Source: Bacteroidales bacterium UBA4179
GTDB taxonomy: Bacteria > Bacteroidota > Bacteroidia > Bacteroidales > Dysgonomonadaceae
DNA length: 64,000 nt
Direction: 5' to 3'
Assembly: GCA_002381125.1 (NCBI GenBank)
Contig: DFUT01000010.1
Span: 1 to 64,000 of the forward strand
Made by a program: the position numbers and the translations under genes. Shown piece after piece: positions 17,480 to 26,479 of the stretch (position 1 is its first letter; each line of letters begins with the position of its first letter). A model generated the notes under the pieces. That model did no database searches and was not told the DNA's origin. It saw only the letters and a program-made list of their open reading frames with translations.

Positions 17480-18338
17480 CTGCCAGAAGCGTATTTTTCA
17501 TCAGCGAAACAATGGTCATGGGTCCTACTCCACCGGGTACGGGAGTAATATACGAACATTTGGGAGCAACTTCATCAAAAGCAACATCACCGGTAAGTTT
17601 AAATCCCGATTTGGTTTTGGTGGAGGGAACGCGGGTTGTGCCCACATCAATCACCACGACCCCCTCTTTTACCATATCGCCTTTCACAAATTCGGGTACC
17701 CCAATGGCTGCAATAATGATATCGGCCTGAAGACACATATCTTTGATGTTTTTTGTCCGACTGTGACATACGGTTACAGTGCAATCGCCGGGATAACTTT
17801 TTTGCAACATCAACATGGCAACGGGTTTGCCTACAATATTGCTACGCCCCAATACCACACAGTGCTTACCCTTGGTTTCGATTTCGTAACGTTTGAGCAG
17901 CTCCAAAATGCCCGATGGCGTGGCGGATAGAAAACAAGGCAAACCAAGCGCCATGCGTCCTACGTTGACCGGATGAAAGCCGTCGACATCTTTACGATAA
18001 TCGATGGCTTCGATGATTTTATCTTCGGAAATGTGTTTCGGCAATGGCAACTGTACGATGAAACCATCCACATCGTCGTCTTTGTTGAGCCTATCCACAC
18101 AAGCTAAAAGCTCCTCCTCGCTTACATTATCTTCGTAACGAACAAGCGTGGATTTAAACCCCAATTCCTCGCAGGTTCTGACCTTATTGGCCACATACGT
18201 TTCACTCGCACCATCGTGTCCCACGAGAACGGTAGCCAGATGAGGGGTTTTTGCTCCCTCGGCTTTCATTCTCTTGACTTCTTCGGCAATTTCTTTTTTT
18301 ATCTCGGCTGCCACAGCCTTACCATCAATACGTTTCAT
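17457..18338 (-). CDS. folD: Methylenetetrahydrofolate dehydrogenase/cyclohydrolase
   Basis: Bifunctional FolD, 293 residues, converting 5,10-methylene-THF to 10-formyl-THF in one-carbon metabolism. The catalytic Lys region is in GASETYVANKVRTCEELG, the nucleotide-binding loop in VLGRSNIVGKPVAMLML, and the C-terminal signature in PVPGGVGPMTIVSLM. It starts 12 nt after ffh on the same strand, indicating an ffh-folD transcript. Its 3' end overlaps the tail of the plus-strand glycosidase remnant. Confidence 0.97.
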   Translation of the reverse strand: MKRIDGKAVAAEIKKEIAEEVKRMKAEGAKTPHLATVLVGHDGASETYVANKVRTCEELGFKSTLVRYEDNVSEEELLACVDRLNKDDDVDGFIVQLPLPKHISEDKIIEAIDYRKDVDGFHPVNVGRMALGLPCFLSATPSGILELLKRYEIETKGKHCVVLGRSNIVGKPVAMLMLQKSYPGDCTVTVCHSRTKNIKDMCLQADIIIAAIGVPEFVKGDMVKEGVVVIDVGTTRVPSTKTKSGFKLTGDVAFDEVAPKCSYITPVPGGVGPMTIVSLMKNTLLAAKKEIYK

Positions 18339-18350
18339 ATCAATTATTAT

Positions 18351-19676
18351 TTATCGTCTCCTTACATTCCTCATCATTTTCCTAGGCCCACCGGTGGTCA
18401 TCAAACGCATCATTTTGCGTGTCTCATCGAACTGTTTGATGAGTTTATTCACCTCCTGAATGCTTGTGCCGCTTCCTTTTGCAATACGCGCACGCCGGCT
18501 CCCGTTCAATATTTCAGGGCGAGAACGCTCATCCGGTGTCATGGACAATATAATGGCTTCTACCCCCTTAAAGGCATCGTCGTCGATATCGAGATCTTTG
18601 ATTTGCTTTCCTACGCCGGGTATCATCGATGCCAGGTCTTTCAGATTACCCATCTTTTTGATTTGTCGGATTTGAGAAAGAAAATCGTTGAAATCGAACT
18701 GGTTCTTGGCTATCTTTTTCTGAAGACGGCGAGCCTCTTCTTCGTCGTATTGTTCTTGGGCTTTTTCAACCAATGAAACAATGTCTCCCATCCCGAGAAT
18801 ACGATCGGCCATACGTTCAGGATGAAACACATCGATGGCGTCCAGTTTTTCGCCGGTTCCGACAAACTTGATCGGCTTGTTTACAACCGACCGTATAGAT
18901 AATGCCGCACCGCCACGTGTATCGCCATCGAGCTTCGTAAGAACCACCCCGTCGAAATCGAGTCGCTCATTGAATTCTTTGGCCGTGTTTACCGCATCTT
19001 GTCCGGTCATGGCATCTACCACGAAAAGTATTTCCTGAGGGTTTACGGCATTCTTGATGGATTCGATTTCGTTCATCATTTGCTCGTCGATGGCCAACCG
19101 ACCCGCTGTATCGATGATGATGAGGTCCTTCCCGCGCTGCTTGGCATACTGCACGGCATTCTGCGCAATTTTTATGGGGTTTTTGTTCGCTTCTTCGGCA
19201 TAAACCGACACGCCAATTTGCTCTCCCAAGACCTTTAATTGCTCAATAGCTGCCGGACGATACACGTCGCCCGCAACCAAAAGAGGATTCTTGCCCCGTT
19301 TCGATTTCAACATATTTGCCAACTTCGCCGAAAAAGTGGTTTTACCCGAACCCTGGAGCCCCGATATAAGGATAATGGCAGGACTGCCTTTTATGTTGAT
19401 ATCGACCGCCGTTCCTCCCATGAGCGTTGCAAGCTCATCGTGAACGATTTTCACCATCAGCTGTTCCGGCTTAATGGCAGTGAGCACGTTCTGTCCAAGT
19501 GCTTTTTGCTTTACGGTCTCGGTAAACTCTTTGGCGGTTTTATAATTGACATCGGCATCAAGTAAGGCACGCCGAACATCTTTTAATGTTTCGGCAACAT
19601 TAATTTCGGTGATTCTTCCTTCACCTTTCAGTATTTTAAACGACCTTTCAAGTCTCTCGCTTAGATTCTCAAACAT
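18351..19676 (-). CDS. ffh: Signal recognition particle protein Ffh
   Basis: SRP54 homologue, 441 residues, which binds signal sequences and the SRP RNA and docks with FtsY at the membrane. An N-terminal helical bundle is followed by the G domain, with P-loop GLQGSGKTTFSAKLA near residue 107, DTAGRL near 190 and the TKLDGD specificity loop near 247. The C-terminal M domain contains the RNA-binding SRRARIAKGSG. It ends in a short basic tail. A consensus promoter precedes it. Its RNA partner is encoded at about 59.6 kb. Confidence 0.97.
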   Translation of the reverse strand: MFENLSERLERSFKILKGEGRITEINVAETLKDVRRALLDADVNYKTAKEFTETVKQKALGQNVLTAIKPEQLMVKIVHDELATLMGGTAVDINIKGSPAIILISGLQGSGKTTFSAKLANMLKSKRGKNPLLVAGDVYRPAAIEQLKVLGEQIGVSVYAEEANKNPIKIAQNAVQYAKQRGKDLIIIDTAGRLAIDEQMMNEIESIKNAVNPQEILFVVDAMTGQDAVNTAKEFNERLDFDGVVLTKLDGDTRGGAALSIRSVVNKPIKFVGTGEKLDAIDVFHPERMADRILGMGDIVSLVEKAQEQYDEEEARRLQKKIAKNQFDFNDFLSQIRQIKKMGNLKDLASMIPGVGKQIKDLDIDDDAFKGVEAIILSMTPDERSRPEILNGSRRARIAKGSGTSIQEVNKLIKQFDETRKMMRLMTTGGPRKMMRNVRRR

Positions 19677-19705
19677 ACTATTTTATTGGATTTTTTATGC
19701 GAATA

Positions 19706-19737
19706 CAAAGATAATGAAAAATCGGATTTTTTTCAAA
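19706..19737 (-). promoter_or_regulatory. Promoter of ffh-folD
   Basis: On the minus strand TTTG (19737-19734) is followed after 20 nt by TATCTTTG (19713-19706), a full match to the Bacteroidota consensus. The ffh start codon lies 30 nt downstream of the -7 box. Confidence 0.75.
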
Positions 19738-19912
19738 ATCGACACGATTCGATAAAAGAGGGTAAAACACCGGCATTATCGTTTTCCTACGGGATAAATT
19801 TTAATTCATGCACAATTTCATTAAAAAAATTGAAATACAAAACACATTATCGTTTTTATCCGTATTTTTATTCTAAATTTGCATGAAAAGTTTAGAACGA
19901 TTATAATCAACA

Positions 19913-21367
19913 ATGCGAAAAATATCCATTTCTTTTATCGTTTTAATAACTACCGCAATACAAGTTTGTTCGCAACCATGTCCGGCTACAGAAATAAGAG
20001 CTGTTTGGTTGACAACGAATTACAACCTGGACTGGCCCAAAAACAAACTCAGCGTCGACGCTCAAAAAAATGAGCTTGTTCAATTATTGGACGAATTGAA
20101 AAATCTTAATTTCAATATGGTACTTTTCCAAACCCGCACCAATGGCGAAGTATTGTATCGATCTCAAATTGAGCCAATGTACCGAAGTATAGCTAAAAAT
20201 TATGGTGGAGAGGCATTTGACCCGTTGGCTTTCGTGGTAGAAGAATGCCATAAGCGCGGAATGGAATGCCACGCATGGCTCATTACTTATCCATTGGGCT
20301 CACGAAATCATGTCAAAAATCTAGGAAACGCATCAGTAGTAAAAAAACACCCTCAACTCGTTACTTTCTATAAAAACCAATGGTATCTGGATCCCGGAAA
20401 TCCCAAAACAGACGATTATTTATTATCCATCGTAAAAGAAATCGTTACCAATTACGATGTGGACGGCATCCATTTCGATTACATCCGTTATCCGGCCAAC
20501 TGCACCAACTTTTTCGACCAATCGGAATATAACCGCTATGGGAAAAGTGAACCACGCGACAATTGGCGCAGAAGCAATATCAATCGTTTTGTAGGCAAAG
20601 TATACGACTGGGTAAAAAGCATAAAACCTTGGGTTATGATAAGCAGCTCGCCTGTAGGCAGATACCGCCCTCTATTGCATAACCCCAACGATGGATGGAC
20701 AGCGTACAACAACGTATATCAGGATCCTATTCAGTGGCTGAACGAGGGTAAACACGATGCCATTTTCCCGATGATGTACTATCGCGACAAACTTTTCTAT
20801 CCCTATCTCAACGACTGGGTAGAAAACAGCAAAGGGCGTTTTGTCGTACCGGGATTGGGTATTTATCAAATTCAAGAATTGGGATGGCAACATAAAGACA
20901 TTATCGATCAGATGGAATACACACGAAAAAAAAGCGCATCGGGCAATGCTTTTTTTCGCACGGAACATTTGTTGAACTATAATCGAGACCTATTTCATGA
21001 AATAAACAACGTGTACTATCGTTATCCGGCTAAATTGCCTCCAATGACCTGGCTATCGGACACGTTGCCCGATCCTCCCCATGATTTGAGAGCCGAGAAA
21101 ACGGCAAACGAATTTCAACTTCGATGGAAAGTAAAAAATCCTGCAGCACGCATTACCTACAATGTATATCGTACCAAAACCGATAATCCGGACTTCAACG
21201 ACGGCTCCACCCTGCTTGCTACCGGTTTAAGGCAACCCGTTTTTACCTACTGCCCTCCGGAAGATGACCAAGCGTATTACTATTTCATCACCGTGTCGGA
21301 TTCCTTTCATAACGAGAGCAAACCTTGCGTTCCCGCATTTTTCTGGCATTCCGAAACAGTTAAATAA
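19913..21367 (+). CDS. Secreted glycosidase-like protein, GHL10/YngK family
   Basis: A 484-residue protein with a signal peptide (MRKISISFIVLITTAIQVCSQ) and a (beta/alpha)8 domain of the YngK/DUF187 glycosidase-like family. The typical opening EIRAVWLTTNYNLDWP is at about residue 26, followed by NFNMVLFQTRTNGEVLYRS and later DGIHFDYIRYP. The C-terminal part from about residue 395 (PDPPHDLRAEKTANEFQLRW) resembles a fibronectin type III domain. Family members are thought to act on carbohydrate, possibly cell-wall glycans; the substrate is not established. A possible -7 box TAAATTTG is at 19874-19881. Confidence 0.85.
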   Translation: MRKISISFIVLITTAIQVCSQPCPATEIRAVWLTTNYNLDWPKNKLSVDAQKNELVQLLDELKNLNFNMVLFQTRTNGEVLYRSQIEPMYRSIAKNYGGEAFDPLAFVVEECHKRGMECHAWLITYPLGSRNHVKNLGNASVVKKHPQLVTFYKNQWYLDPGNPKTDDYLLSIVKEIVTNYDVDGIHFDYIRYPANCTNFFDQSEYNRYGKSEPRDNWRRSNINRFVGKVYDWVKSIKPWVMISSSPVGRYRPLLHNPNDGWTAYNNVYQDPIQWLNEGKHDAIFPMMYYRDKLFYPYLNDWVENSKGRFVVPGLGIYQIQELGWQHKDIIDQMEYTRKKSASGNAFFRTEHLLNYNRDLFHEINNVYYRYPAKLPPMTWLSDTLPDPPHDLRAEKTANEFQLRWKVKNPAARITYNVYRTKTDNPDFNDGSTLLATGLRQPVFTYCPPEDDQAYYYFITVSDSFHNESKPCVPAFFWHSETVK

Positions 21368-21433
21368 AATTCGACTTTGCAAAATAAACAAAGAATAAAA
21401 GGAAATCTCATAAAAAAGAAATATTTTTGTACA

Positions 21434-21913
21434 ATGGATAATGCGAAATTGAAAAAACAGGTGAAAGATAAATTTACGGAATATCTGACATTCCATAACT
21501 GTCGAAAAACACCTGAACGCTTTGCCATCCTCGATCATATTTATTCCACGAAAGGACATTTCGATATAAATTCATTATATAAATCCATGATCGATATAAA
21601 TTTTCGTGTGAGCAGAGCCACATTATACAACACCATCGAATTGCTACTCGATTGCGGATTGGTAGTAAAACATCAATTTGGAGGAAATGTCTCGACATAC
21701 GAACGAGCTTATGGCAACGACAATCACAGCCATCTAATCTGCATAGCGTGCGGCAATGTTCAAGAAATAAAAAACGGCAATTTATTTGCACATAATCAAC
21801 AAAAAAAGATCAAAAAATTCACCGTACACTATTACAGCATGTATATTTACGGCATTTGCAACAAGTGCGATCAAGAAAAGAAAACGAAAACAAAAAACTT
21901 GCCTCAAAAATAA
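21434..21913 (+). CDS. Fur family transcriptional regulator
   Basis: A 159-residue metal- or peroxide-responsive repressor of the Fur/PerR family. The winged-helix part contains RKTPERFAILDHIYSTKGHF and RVSRATLYNTIELLLDCGLV. The C-terminal part has the structural zinc pairs CIAC and CNKC and a partial metal site NHSHLIC. I chose ATG 21434, since the upstream in-frame extension from 21377 is AT-rich and lies across a -7-like TATTTTTG at 21422-21429. If that box is used, the transcript would be almost leaderless. Which metal it senses cannot be told. purA follows 52 nt downstream. Confidence 0.88.
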   Translation: MDNAKLKKQVKDKFTEYLTFHNCRKTPERFAILDHIYSTKGHFDINSLYKSMIDINFRVSRATLYNTIELLLDCGLVVKHQFGGNVSTYERAYGNDNHSHLICIACGNVQEIKNGNLFAHNQQKKIKKFTVHYYSMYIYGICNKCDQEKKTKTKNLPQK

Positions 21914-21965
21914 ATGGCAAGTAATCTTCAAACAAAAACAACACTAAAGAAGCAAGATAAAAATA

Positions 21966-23237
21966 ATGAAAGTAGATGTGATTTTAGGCCTTCAATGGGG
22001 TGATGAAGGCAAAGGGAAAATTGTGGACGTACTAACCCCAAACTATCAAATCGTAGCACGTTTTCAGGGCGGACCCAATGCAGGTCACACGCTGGAATTC
22101 GAAAATCAGAAATACATACTGAAGTCCATTCCTTCGGGTATTTTTCAGAAAGAAAAAATAAATATCATAGGCAACGGAATGGTTGTCGACCCGGCCATGT
22201 TCAAACAAGAAATAGAAACATTGGAAGCTTCGGGTCATAAACTCACCGATAGACTTTATATTTCGAAAAAGGCACATCTTATTCTGCCTACCCATCGCCT
22301 ACTCGATATCGCCTCGGAAAAAGAAAAAGGAGATTCCATGATCGGAACTACCGGCAGAGGAATCGGACCGGCCTACACAGACAAAATATCCCGCAGTGGA
22401 CTGCGGATAGGCGATATATTTTACAATTTTGAAGAAAAATACCGAAAAGCTACCGAACGACATAAACAGATGTTATCTCGATATTCGTTTGAATATGACT
22501 TGGAAACACTTGAAAAAGAATGGTTCGCAGGTATAGAGAAATTAAAAACATTCCATATCATCGACAGCGAACACTTCATCAATAAACGCCTGAACAAAGG
22601 GGATAAAGTATTGGCAGAAGGGGCACAAGGCTCTATGCTGGATGTCGATTTCGGCACATATCCTTTTGTGACTTCGTCAAACACCGTTTGTGCCGGTGCA
22701 TGCACGGGCTTGGGAATATCTCCACACAAAATTGGCGAAATTTTCGGTGTTTTTAAAGCCTATTGCACACGCGTTGGGAGCGGCCCGTTTCCTACCGAAT
22801 TGACAGACGAAACCGGGCAGTTGCTTCGCGATAGGGGATGGGAATACGGATCGGTCACCGGCCGCCCCCGCCGTTGCGGTTGGATTGACTTAGTGGCGCT
22901 TCGCTACACCATCATGCTGAACGATGTTACCAAACTGGTGATGATGAAAAGCGATGTACTGGATACATTTGACACCATCAAGGCATGTGTCGCCTACGAA
23001 ATCGACGGAAAAGAAACAAAAAATCTTCCGTTCGACATTTCGGAAAACATTAAACCCGTGTATGTTGAATTGCCGGGCTGGAAAACCGACACGACAAACA
23101 TAAAATCGGAAAACGAATTCCCAAAAGAGTTCAATTCGTACCTCGCTTTTCTCGAAAAAGAACTGGGTATACCCATCACCATTGTTTCGGTAGGACCAAA
23201 TCGTGCACAAACCATTATCCGAAAACAAAGTAAGTGA
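21966..23237 (+). CDS. purA: Adenylosuccinate synthetase
   Basis: PurA, 423 residues, which makes adenylosuccinate from IMP, aspartate and GTP in AMP synthesis. The N-terminal P-loop-like GDEGKGKIVDVL is at about residues 12-23, with the IMP-binding block GGPNAGHT at about 36-43. Further signatures are GTTGRGIGPAYTDK and the C-terminal VGPNRAQTI. It is a full-length, ordinary housekeeping gene. It may be read from the fur promoter, as the gap is only 52 nt. Confidence 0.98.
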   Translation: MKVDVILGLQWGDEGKGKIVDVLTPNYQIVARFQGGPNAGHTLEFENQKYILKSIPSGIFQKEKINIIGNGMVVDPAMFKQEIETLEASGHKLTDRLYISKKAHLILPTHRLLDIASEKEKGDSMIGTTGRGIGPAYTDKISRSGLRIGDIFYNFEEKYRKATERHKQMLSRYSFEYDLETLEKEWFAGIEKLKTFHIIDSEHFINKRLNKGDKVLAEGAQGSMLDVDFGTYPFVTSSNTVCAGACTGLGISPHKIGEIFGVFKAYCTRVGSGPFPTELTDETGQLLRDRGWEYGSVTGRPRRCGWIDLVALRYTIMLNDVTKLVMMKSDVLDTFDTIKACVAYEIDGKETKNLPFDISENIKPVYVELPGWKTDTTNIKSENEFPKEFNSYLAFLEKELGIPITIVSVGPNRAQTIIRKQSK

Positions 23238-23331
23238 TACGCCATCCCGAAAAGCATCAAGTTGAACTTTTCATTATAAAAGGCGTTATAAGTTATAAAT
23301 AGAAACAATGCATTAAATTTATTTTTTCGAT

Positions 23332-24012
23332 ATGATAATCTGGATTATATTTATCGCCATAGCACTGATAAGCTATGCAGTGTCGGCAACCCTGCAACAA
23401 CGATTTAAAAAATACTCGAAAATTCTTCTTCGCAACGGAATGACGGGGCGTGACGTAGCCGAAAAAATGCTGCACGATCACGGCATTTACGACGTAAAAG
23501 TCACTTCCACAAAAGGAAAACTCACCGATCATTACAATCCGCTCAACAAAACGATAAACCTCAGCGAAGGGGTTTATTCGAGCAATAGCGTAGCGGCAGC
23601 TGCCGTTGCGGCTCACGAAACCGGACATGCCGTTCAACACGCCATACAATATGCACCTTTGAAAATGCGCTCGGCATTGGTCCCGGTAGTCACATTCACC
23701 TCACGATGGGTGACGTGGGTACTTTTGGCCGGCATCATCCTTATCCAAACCTTTCCCGCCCTCATCTGGATTGGGATAGCCATGTTTGCCATGACCACTT
23801 TGTTTAGTTTTATCACGTTACCCGTTGAAATAAACGCATCACAGCGGGCATTGGCATGGCTGAGCCAAGCAGAAATAACCGATGCGACTAACGAGGCACA
23901 AGCGCGCGATGCATTGAAATGGGCGGCATACACCTATGTTGTGGCAGCCCTTGGATCGTTGGCCACCCTCATTTATTACATATTGATTGCGTTAGGAAGC
24001 AACAGAAGATAG
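23332..24012 (+). CDS. Membrane zinc metallopeptidase, YugP family
   Basis: A 226-residue integral membrane protein of the zinc-peptidase family that includes B. subtilis YugP. The first residues are a membrane anchor (MIIWIIFIAIALISYAVSA). The zinc motif HETGHAVQH is near residue 100, and two further hydrophobic segments follow (WVTWVLLAGIILIQTFPALI and a C-terminal helix). Substrates of this family are unknown; membrane-protein turnover is a guess. A strong terminator follows, so it probably ends its transcript. Confidence 0.9.
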   Translation: MIIWIIFIAIALISYAVSATLQQRFKKYSKILLRNGMTGRDVAEKMLHDHGIYDVKVTSTKGKLTDHYNPLNKTINLSEGVYSSNSVAAAAVAAHETGHAVQHAIQYAPLKMRSALVPVVTFTSRWVTWVLLAGIILIQTFPALIWIGIAMFAMTTLFSFITLPVEINASQRALAWLSQAEITDATNEAQARDALKWAAYTYVVAALGSLATLIYYILIALGSNRR

Positions 24013-24036
24013 GATGCATCGATAAAAGCAAGTATA

Positions 24037-24067
24037 CAAAAGACGGCAGGATGTTGCCGTCTTTTTT
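24037..24067 (+). terminator. Terminator of the YugP-like gene
   Basis: AGACGGCA (24041-24048) pairs with TGCCGTCT (24055-24062), preceded by an A run and followed by Ts, with a six-base loop. The following stretch up to kbl (24068-24248) holds no gene; it is A-rich and has no clear promoter. Confidence 0.88.
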
Positions 24068-24248
24068 ATTCTCCTTTTGTTTGGAAATGCGAAAACAATT
24101 ACCTTCACACTTCCCTAAAAAGGGATTCTTGGACTTAACTTTTTAAAAGACTGTCGAAGAATAAAAGGATCACACAAAAAGAAGAGAGTCATGAAGCACC
24201 TTTTTATCAAGGATGTAACGACATAAATAACATGAAATTAAAAAAACC

Positions 24249-25439
24249 ATGTACGAAAAAATGCAAAAACACCTGCAAGAAGAATTAGCCGCCATTAAAG
24301 AAGCAGGACTTTACAAAGATGAACGCATTATTGTAACACCGCAAAAAGCGGAAATCAAAGTAAAATCGGGTCAGCAAGTACTGAATTTTTGTGCCAACAA
24401 CTATCTAGGACTATCGGCAAGTCCGCAATTGATAGAGGCTGCAAAAAAAGCCCTCGACGAACGGGGTTACGGCATGTCATCCGTACGTTTCATTTGTGGC
24501 ACCCAAGATCTTCACAAAGAATTGGAAGCACGAATCAGTGCATTTTTCGGAACGGAAGACACCATTTTGTATGCTTCATGTTTCGATGCCAATAGTGGAC
24601 TTTTTGAACCACTCTTCACCGAAGAAGACGCCATCGTTTCAGACAACCTCAATCATGCATCCATCATCGATGGCATACGCTTGTGCAAAGCGAAACGCTA
24701 TCGTTATGGCAATGCCGATATGATCGATCTGGAAGAAAAGCTGAAAGATGCCCAATCGCAACGTTTTCGTATTATAGCCACAGACGGGGTTTTTTCTATG
24801 GACGGCAATGCAGCCCCCCTCGATAAAATTCTGGAATTGGCAGAGAAATACGATGCTCTCGTAATGGTAGATGAAAGTCATTCGGCAGGTGTAGTGGGGA
24901 AAACGGGGCGTGGACTTACCGAAGTGTTCAATTGCAGGGGCAAAGTAGACATTATCACAGGAACACTGGGGAAAGCTTTTGGCGGCGCTATTGGGGGATT
25001 TACCACAGGACACAAGGAAATCATCGAGCTGTTGCGTCAACGTTCAAGACCTTATCTTTTCTCCAATTCCATTCCCCCGATGATCGTGGCTGCCAGTATC
25101 AGAATGTTCGATATACTGGAAGAATCGAACGAATTGCCGGAGAAGCTGCACGAAAATGTGAACTATTTTGTGAACAGAATGAAAGAAGCCCACTTTGAAA
25201 TCAAACCCACACAATCGGCCATTTGCGCCGTAATGCTCTACGATGCTCGCCTTTCACAAGAATTTGCTGCCGAACTGCTTGAAGAAGGCATATATGTAAC
25301 CGGATTTTCCTATCCCGTCGTGCCCAAAGGCGAAGCACGCATCCGTGTGCAAATTTCAGCCGGCCACGAACGCGAGCACCTCGACAAAGCCATCGCCGCT
25401 TTTATAAAAGTAGGAAAGAAACTGAACGTGATAAAATAA
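24249..25439 (+). CDS. kbl: Glycine C-acetyltransferase (2-amino-3-ketobutyrate CoA ligase)
   Basis: PLP enzyme of the alpha-oxoamine synthase family, 396 residues, which cleaves 2-amino-3-ketobutyrate with CoA to glycine and acetyl-CoA. The PLP lysine lies in GTLGKAFGGAIGG near residue 244, and the cofactor-binding DESHSAG near 211. FCANNYLGLS near the N-terminus is typical. Tdh is 6 nt downstream, so the two enzymes form the complete threonine-to-glycine pathway in one operon. Confidence 0.97.
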   Translation: MYEKMQKHLQEELAAIKEAGLYKDERIIVTPQKAEIKVKSGQQVLNFCANNYLGLSASPQLIEAAKKALDERGYGMSSVRFICGTQDLHKELEARISAFFGTEDTILYASCFDANSGLFEPLFTEEDAIVSDNLNHASIIDGIRLCKAKRYRYGNADMIDLEEKLKDAQSQRFRIIATDGVFSMDGNAAPLDKILELAEKYDALVMVDESHSAGVVGKTGRGLTEVFNCRGKVDIITGTLGKAFGGAIGGFTTGHKEIIELLRQRSRPYLFSNSIPPMIVAASIRMFDILEESNELPEKLHENVNYFVNRMKEAHFEIKPTQSAICAVMLYDARLSQEFAAELLEEGIYVTGFSYPVVPKGEARIRVQISAGHEREHLDKAIAAFIKVGKKLNVIK

Positions 25440-25445
25440 ATAGTA

Positions 25446-26471
25446 ATGAAAGCCCTGGTAAAATTACGCCCCGAAAAGGGAATTTGGATGGAGGACGTTC
25501 CTAAACCATCCGTTGGTGTAAACGACGTACTTATCAAAATTAAAAAAACCGCTATTTGCGGTACCGATCTACACATCTATAAATGGGACGATTGGTCGCA
25601 AAAAAACATCAAAACTCCCCTGGTTATCGGTCACGAATACGTAGGCGAAATCGTGGATATGGGGAAAGGCGTGGAAAACCTAAAAATCGGCGACCGAGTC
25701 ACAGGCGAAGGACATATTGCCTGTGGACACTGCCGCAATTGCCGACGAGGCAAGCTGCATGTGTGTGAAAACTCTATCAGCGTAGGCGTTAATCGCGATG
25801 GAGCTTTTGCCGAATACCTTTCGCTACCGGCAACCAACGCAGTTAAACTTGATCCACGTATTCCCGACGAGATAGCCACCATAATGGATCCATTTGGAAA
25901 CGCTACGCATACGGCACTGGCTTTCTCGGTACTGGGCGAAGATGTTCTGATTACGGGTGCAGGTCTAATCGGCAATATGGCCACTGCCATTTGTAAATTT
26001 GCCGGAGCACGCTACATCGTGGTAAGCGACATGAGCGAATATCGGTTGAATATCGCCAAAAAAATGGGAGCCACCATCACCGTAAATCTATCGAAAGGCG
26101 AGACTATCGGACAAGCCGTAAAAGATTTGAAAATGCGCGGATTCGATGTGGGATTGGAAATGTCGGGGGCACCGGCTGCCTTTTGCGATATGATCAATCA
26201 CATGTACAACGGTTCCAAAATAGCGCTGTTAGGCATCCTGCCGAATTCCACTACCGTAGATTGGAATACCATTATCTTCAAAGCACTTACTTTGAAGGGG
26301 ATTTACGGACGCGAAATGTGGGAAACATGGTATAAGATGGAACAAATGCTTATTTCCGGGCTCGACCTTACACCCGTTATCACTCACCGTTTTCCAATAG
26401 ACGATTTTCAAAAAGGATTCGATGTTATGGAAAGCGGACAGTGCGGGAAAGTGATTCTGGATTGGGAATAA
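25446..26471 (+). CDS. tdh: L-threonine 3-dehydrogenase
   Basis: Zinc-dependent medium-chain dehydrogenase of 341 residues, oxidising L-threonine to 2-amino-3-ketobutyrate with NAD+. The catalytic-zinc Cys is in KTAICGTDLHIYKWD and the structural-zinc loop is CGHCRNCRRGKLHVC near residues 97-111. GHEYVGEIV near residue 61 adds the His ligand. The NAD fold motif GAGLIGNMA is near residue 177. It follows kbl closely and converges on the lactonase gene 8 nt beyond its stop, with no obvious terminator between them. Confidence 0.96.
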   Translation: MKALVKLRPEKGIWMEDVPKPSVGVNDVLIKIKKTAICGTDLHIYKWDDWSQKNIKTPLVIGHEYVGEIVDMGKGVENLKIGDRVTGEGHIACGHCRNCRRGKLHVCENSISVGVNRDGAFAEYLSLPATNAVKLDPRIPDEIATIMDPFGNATHTALAFSVLGEDVLITGAGLIGNMATAICKFAGARYIVVSDMSEYRLNIAKKMGATITVNLSKGETIGQAVKDLKMRGFDVGLEMSGAPAAFCDMINHMYNGSKIALLGILPNSTTVDWNTIIFKALTLKGIYGREMWETWYKMEQMLISGLDLTPVITHRFPIDDFQKGFDVMESGQCGKVILDWE

Positions 26472-26479
26472 GTGTCAAC

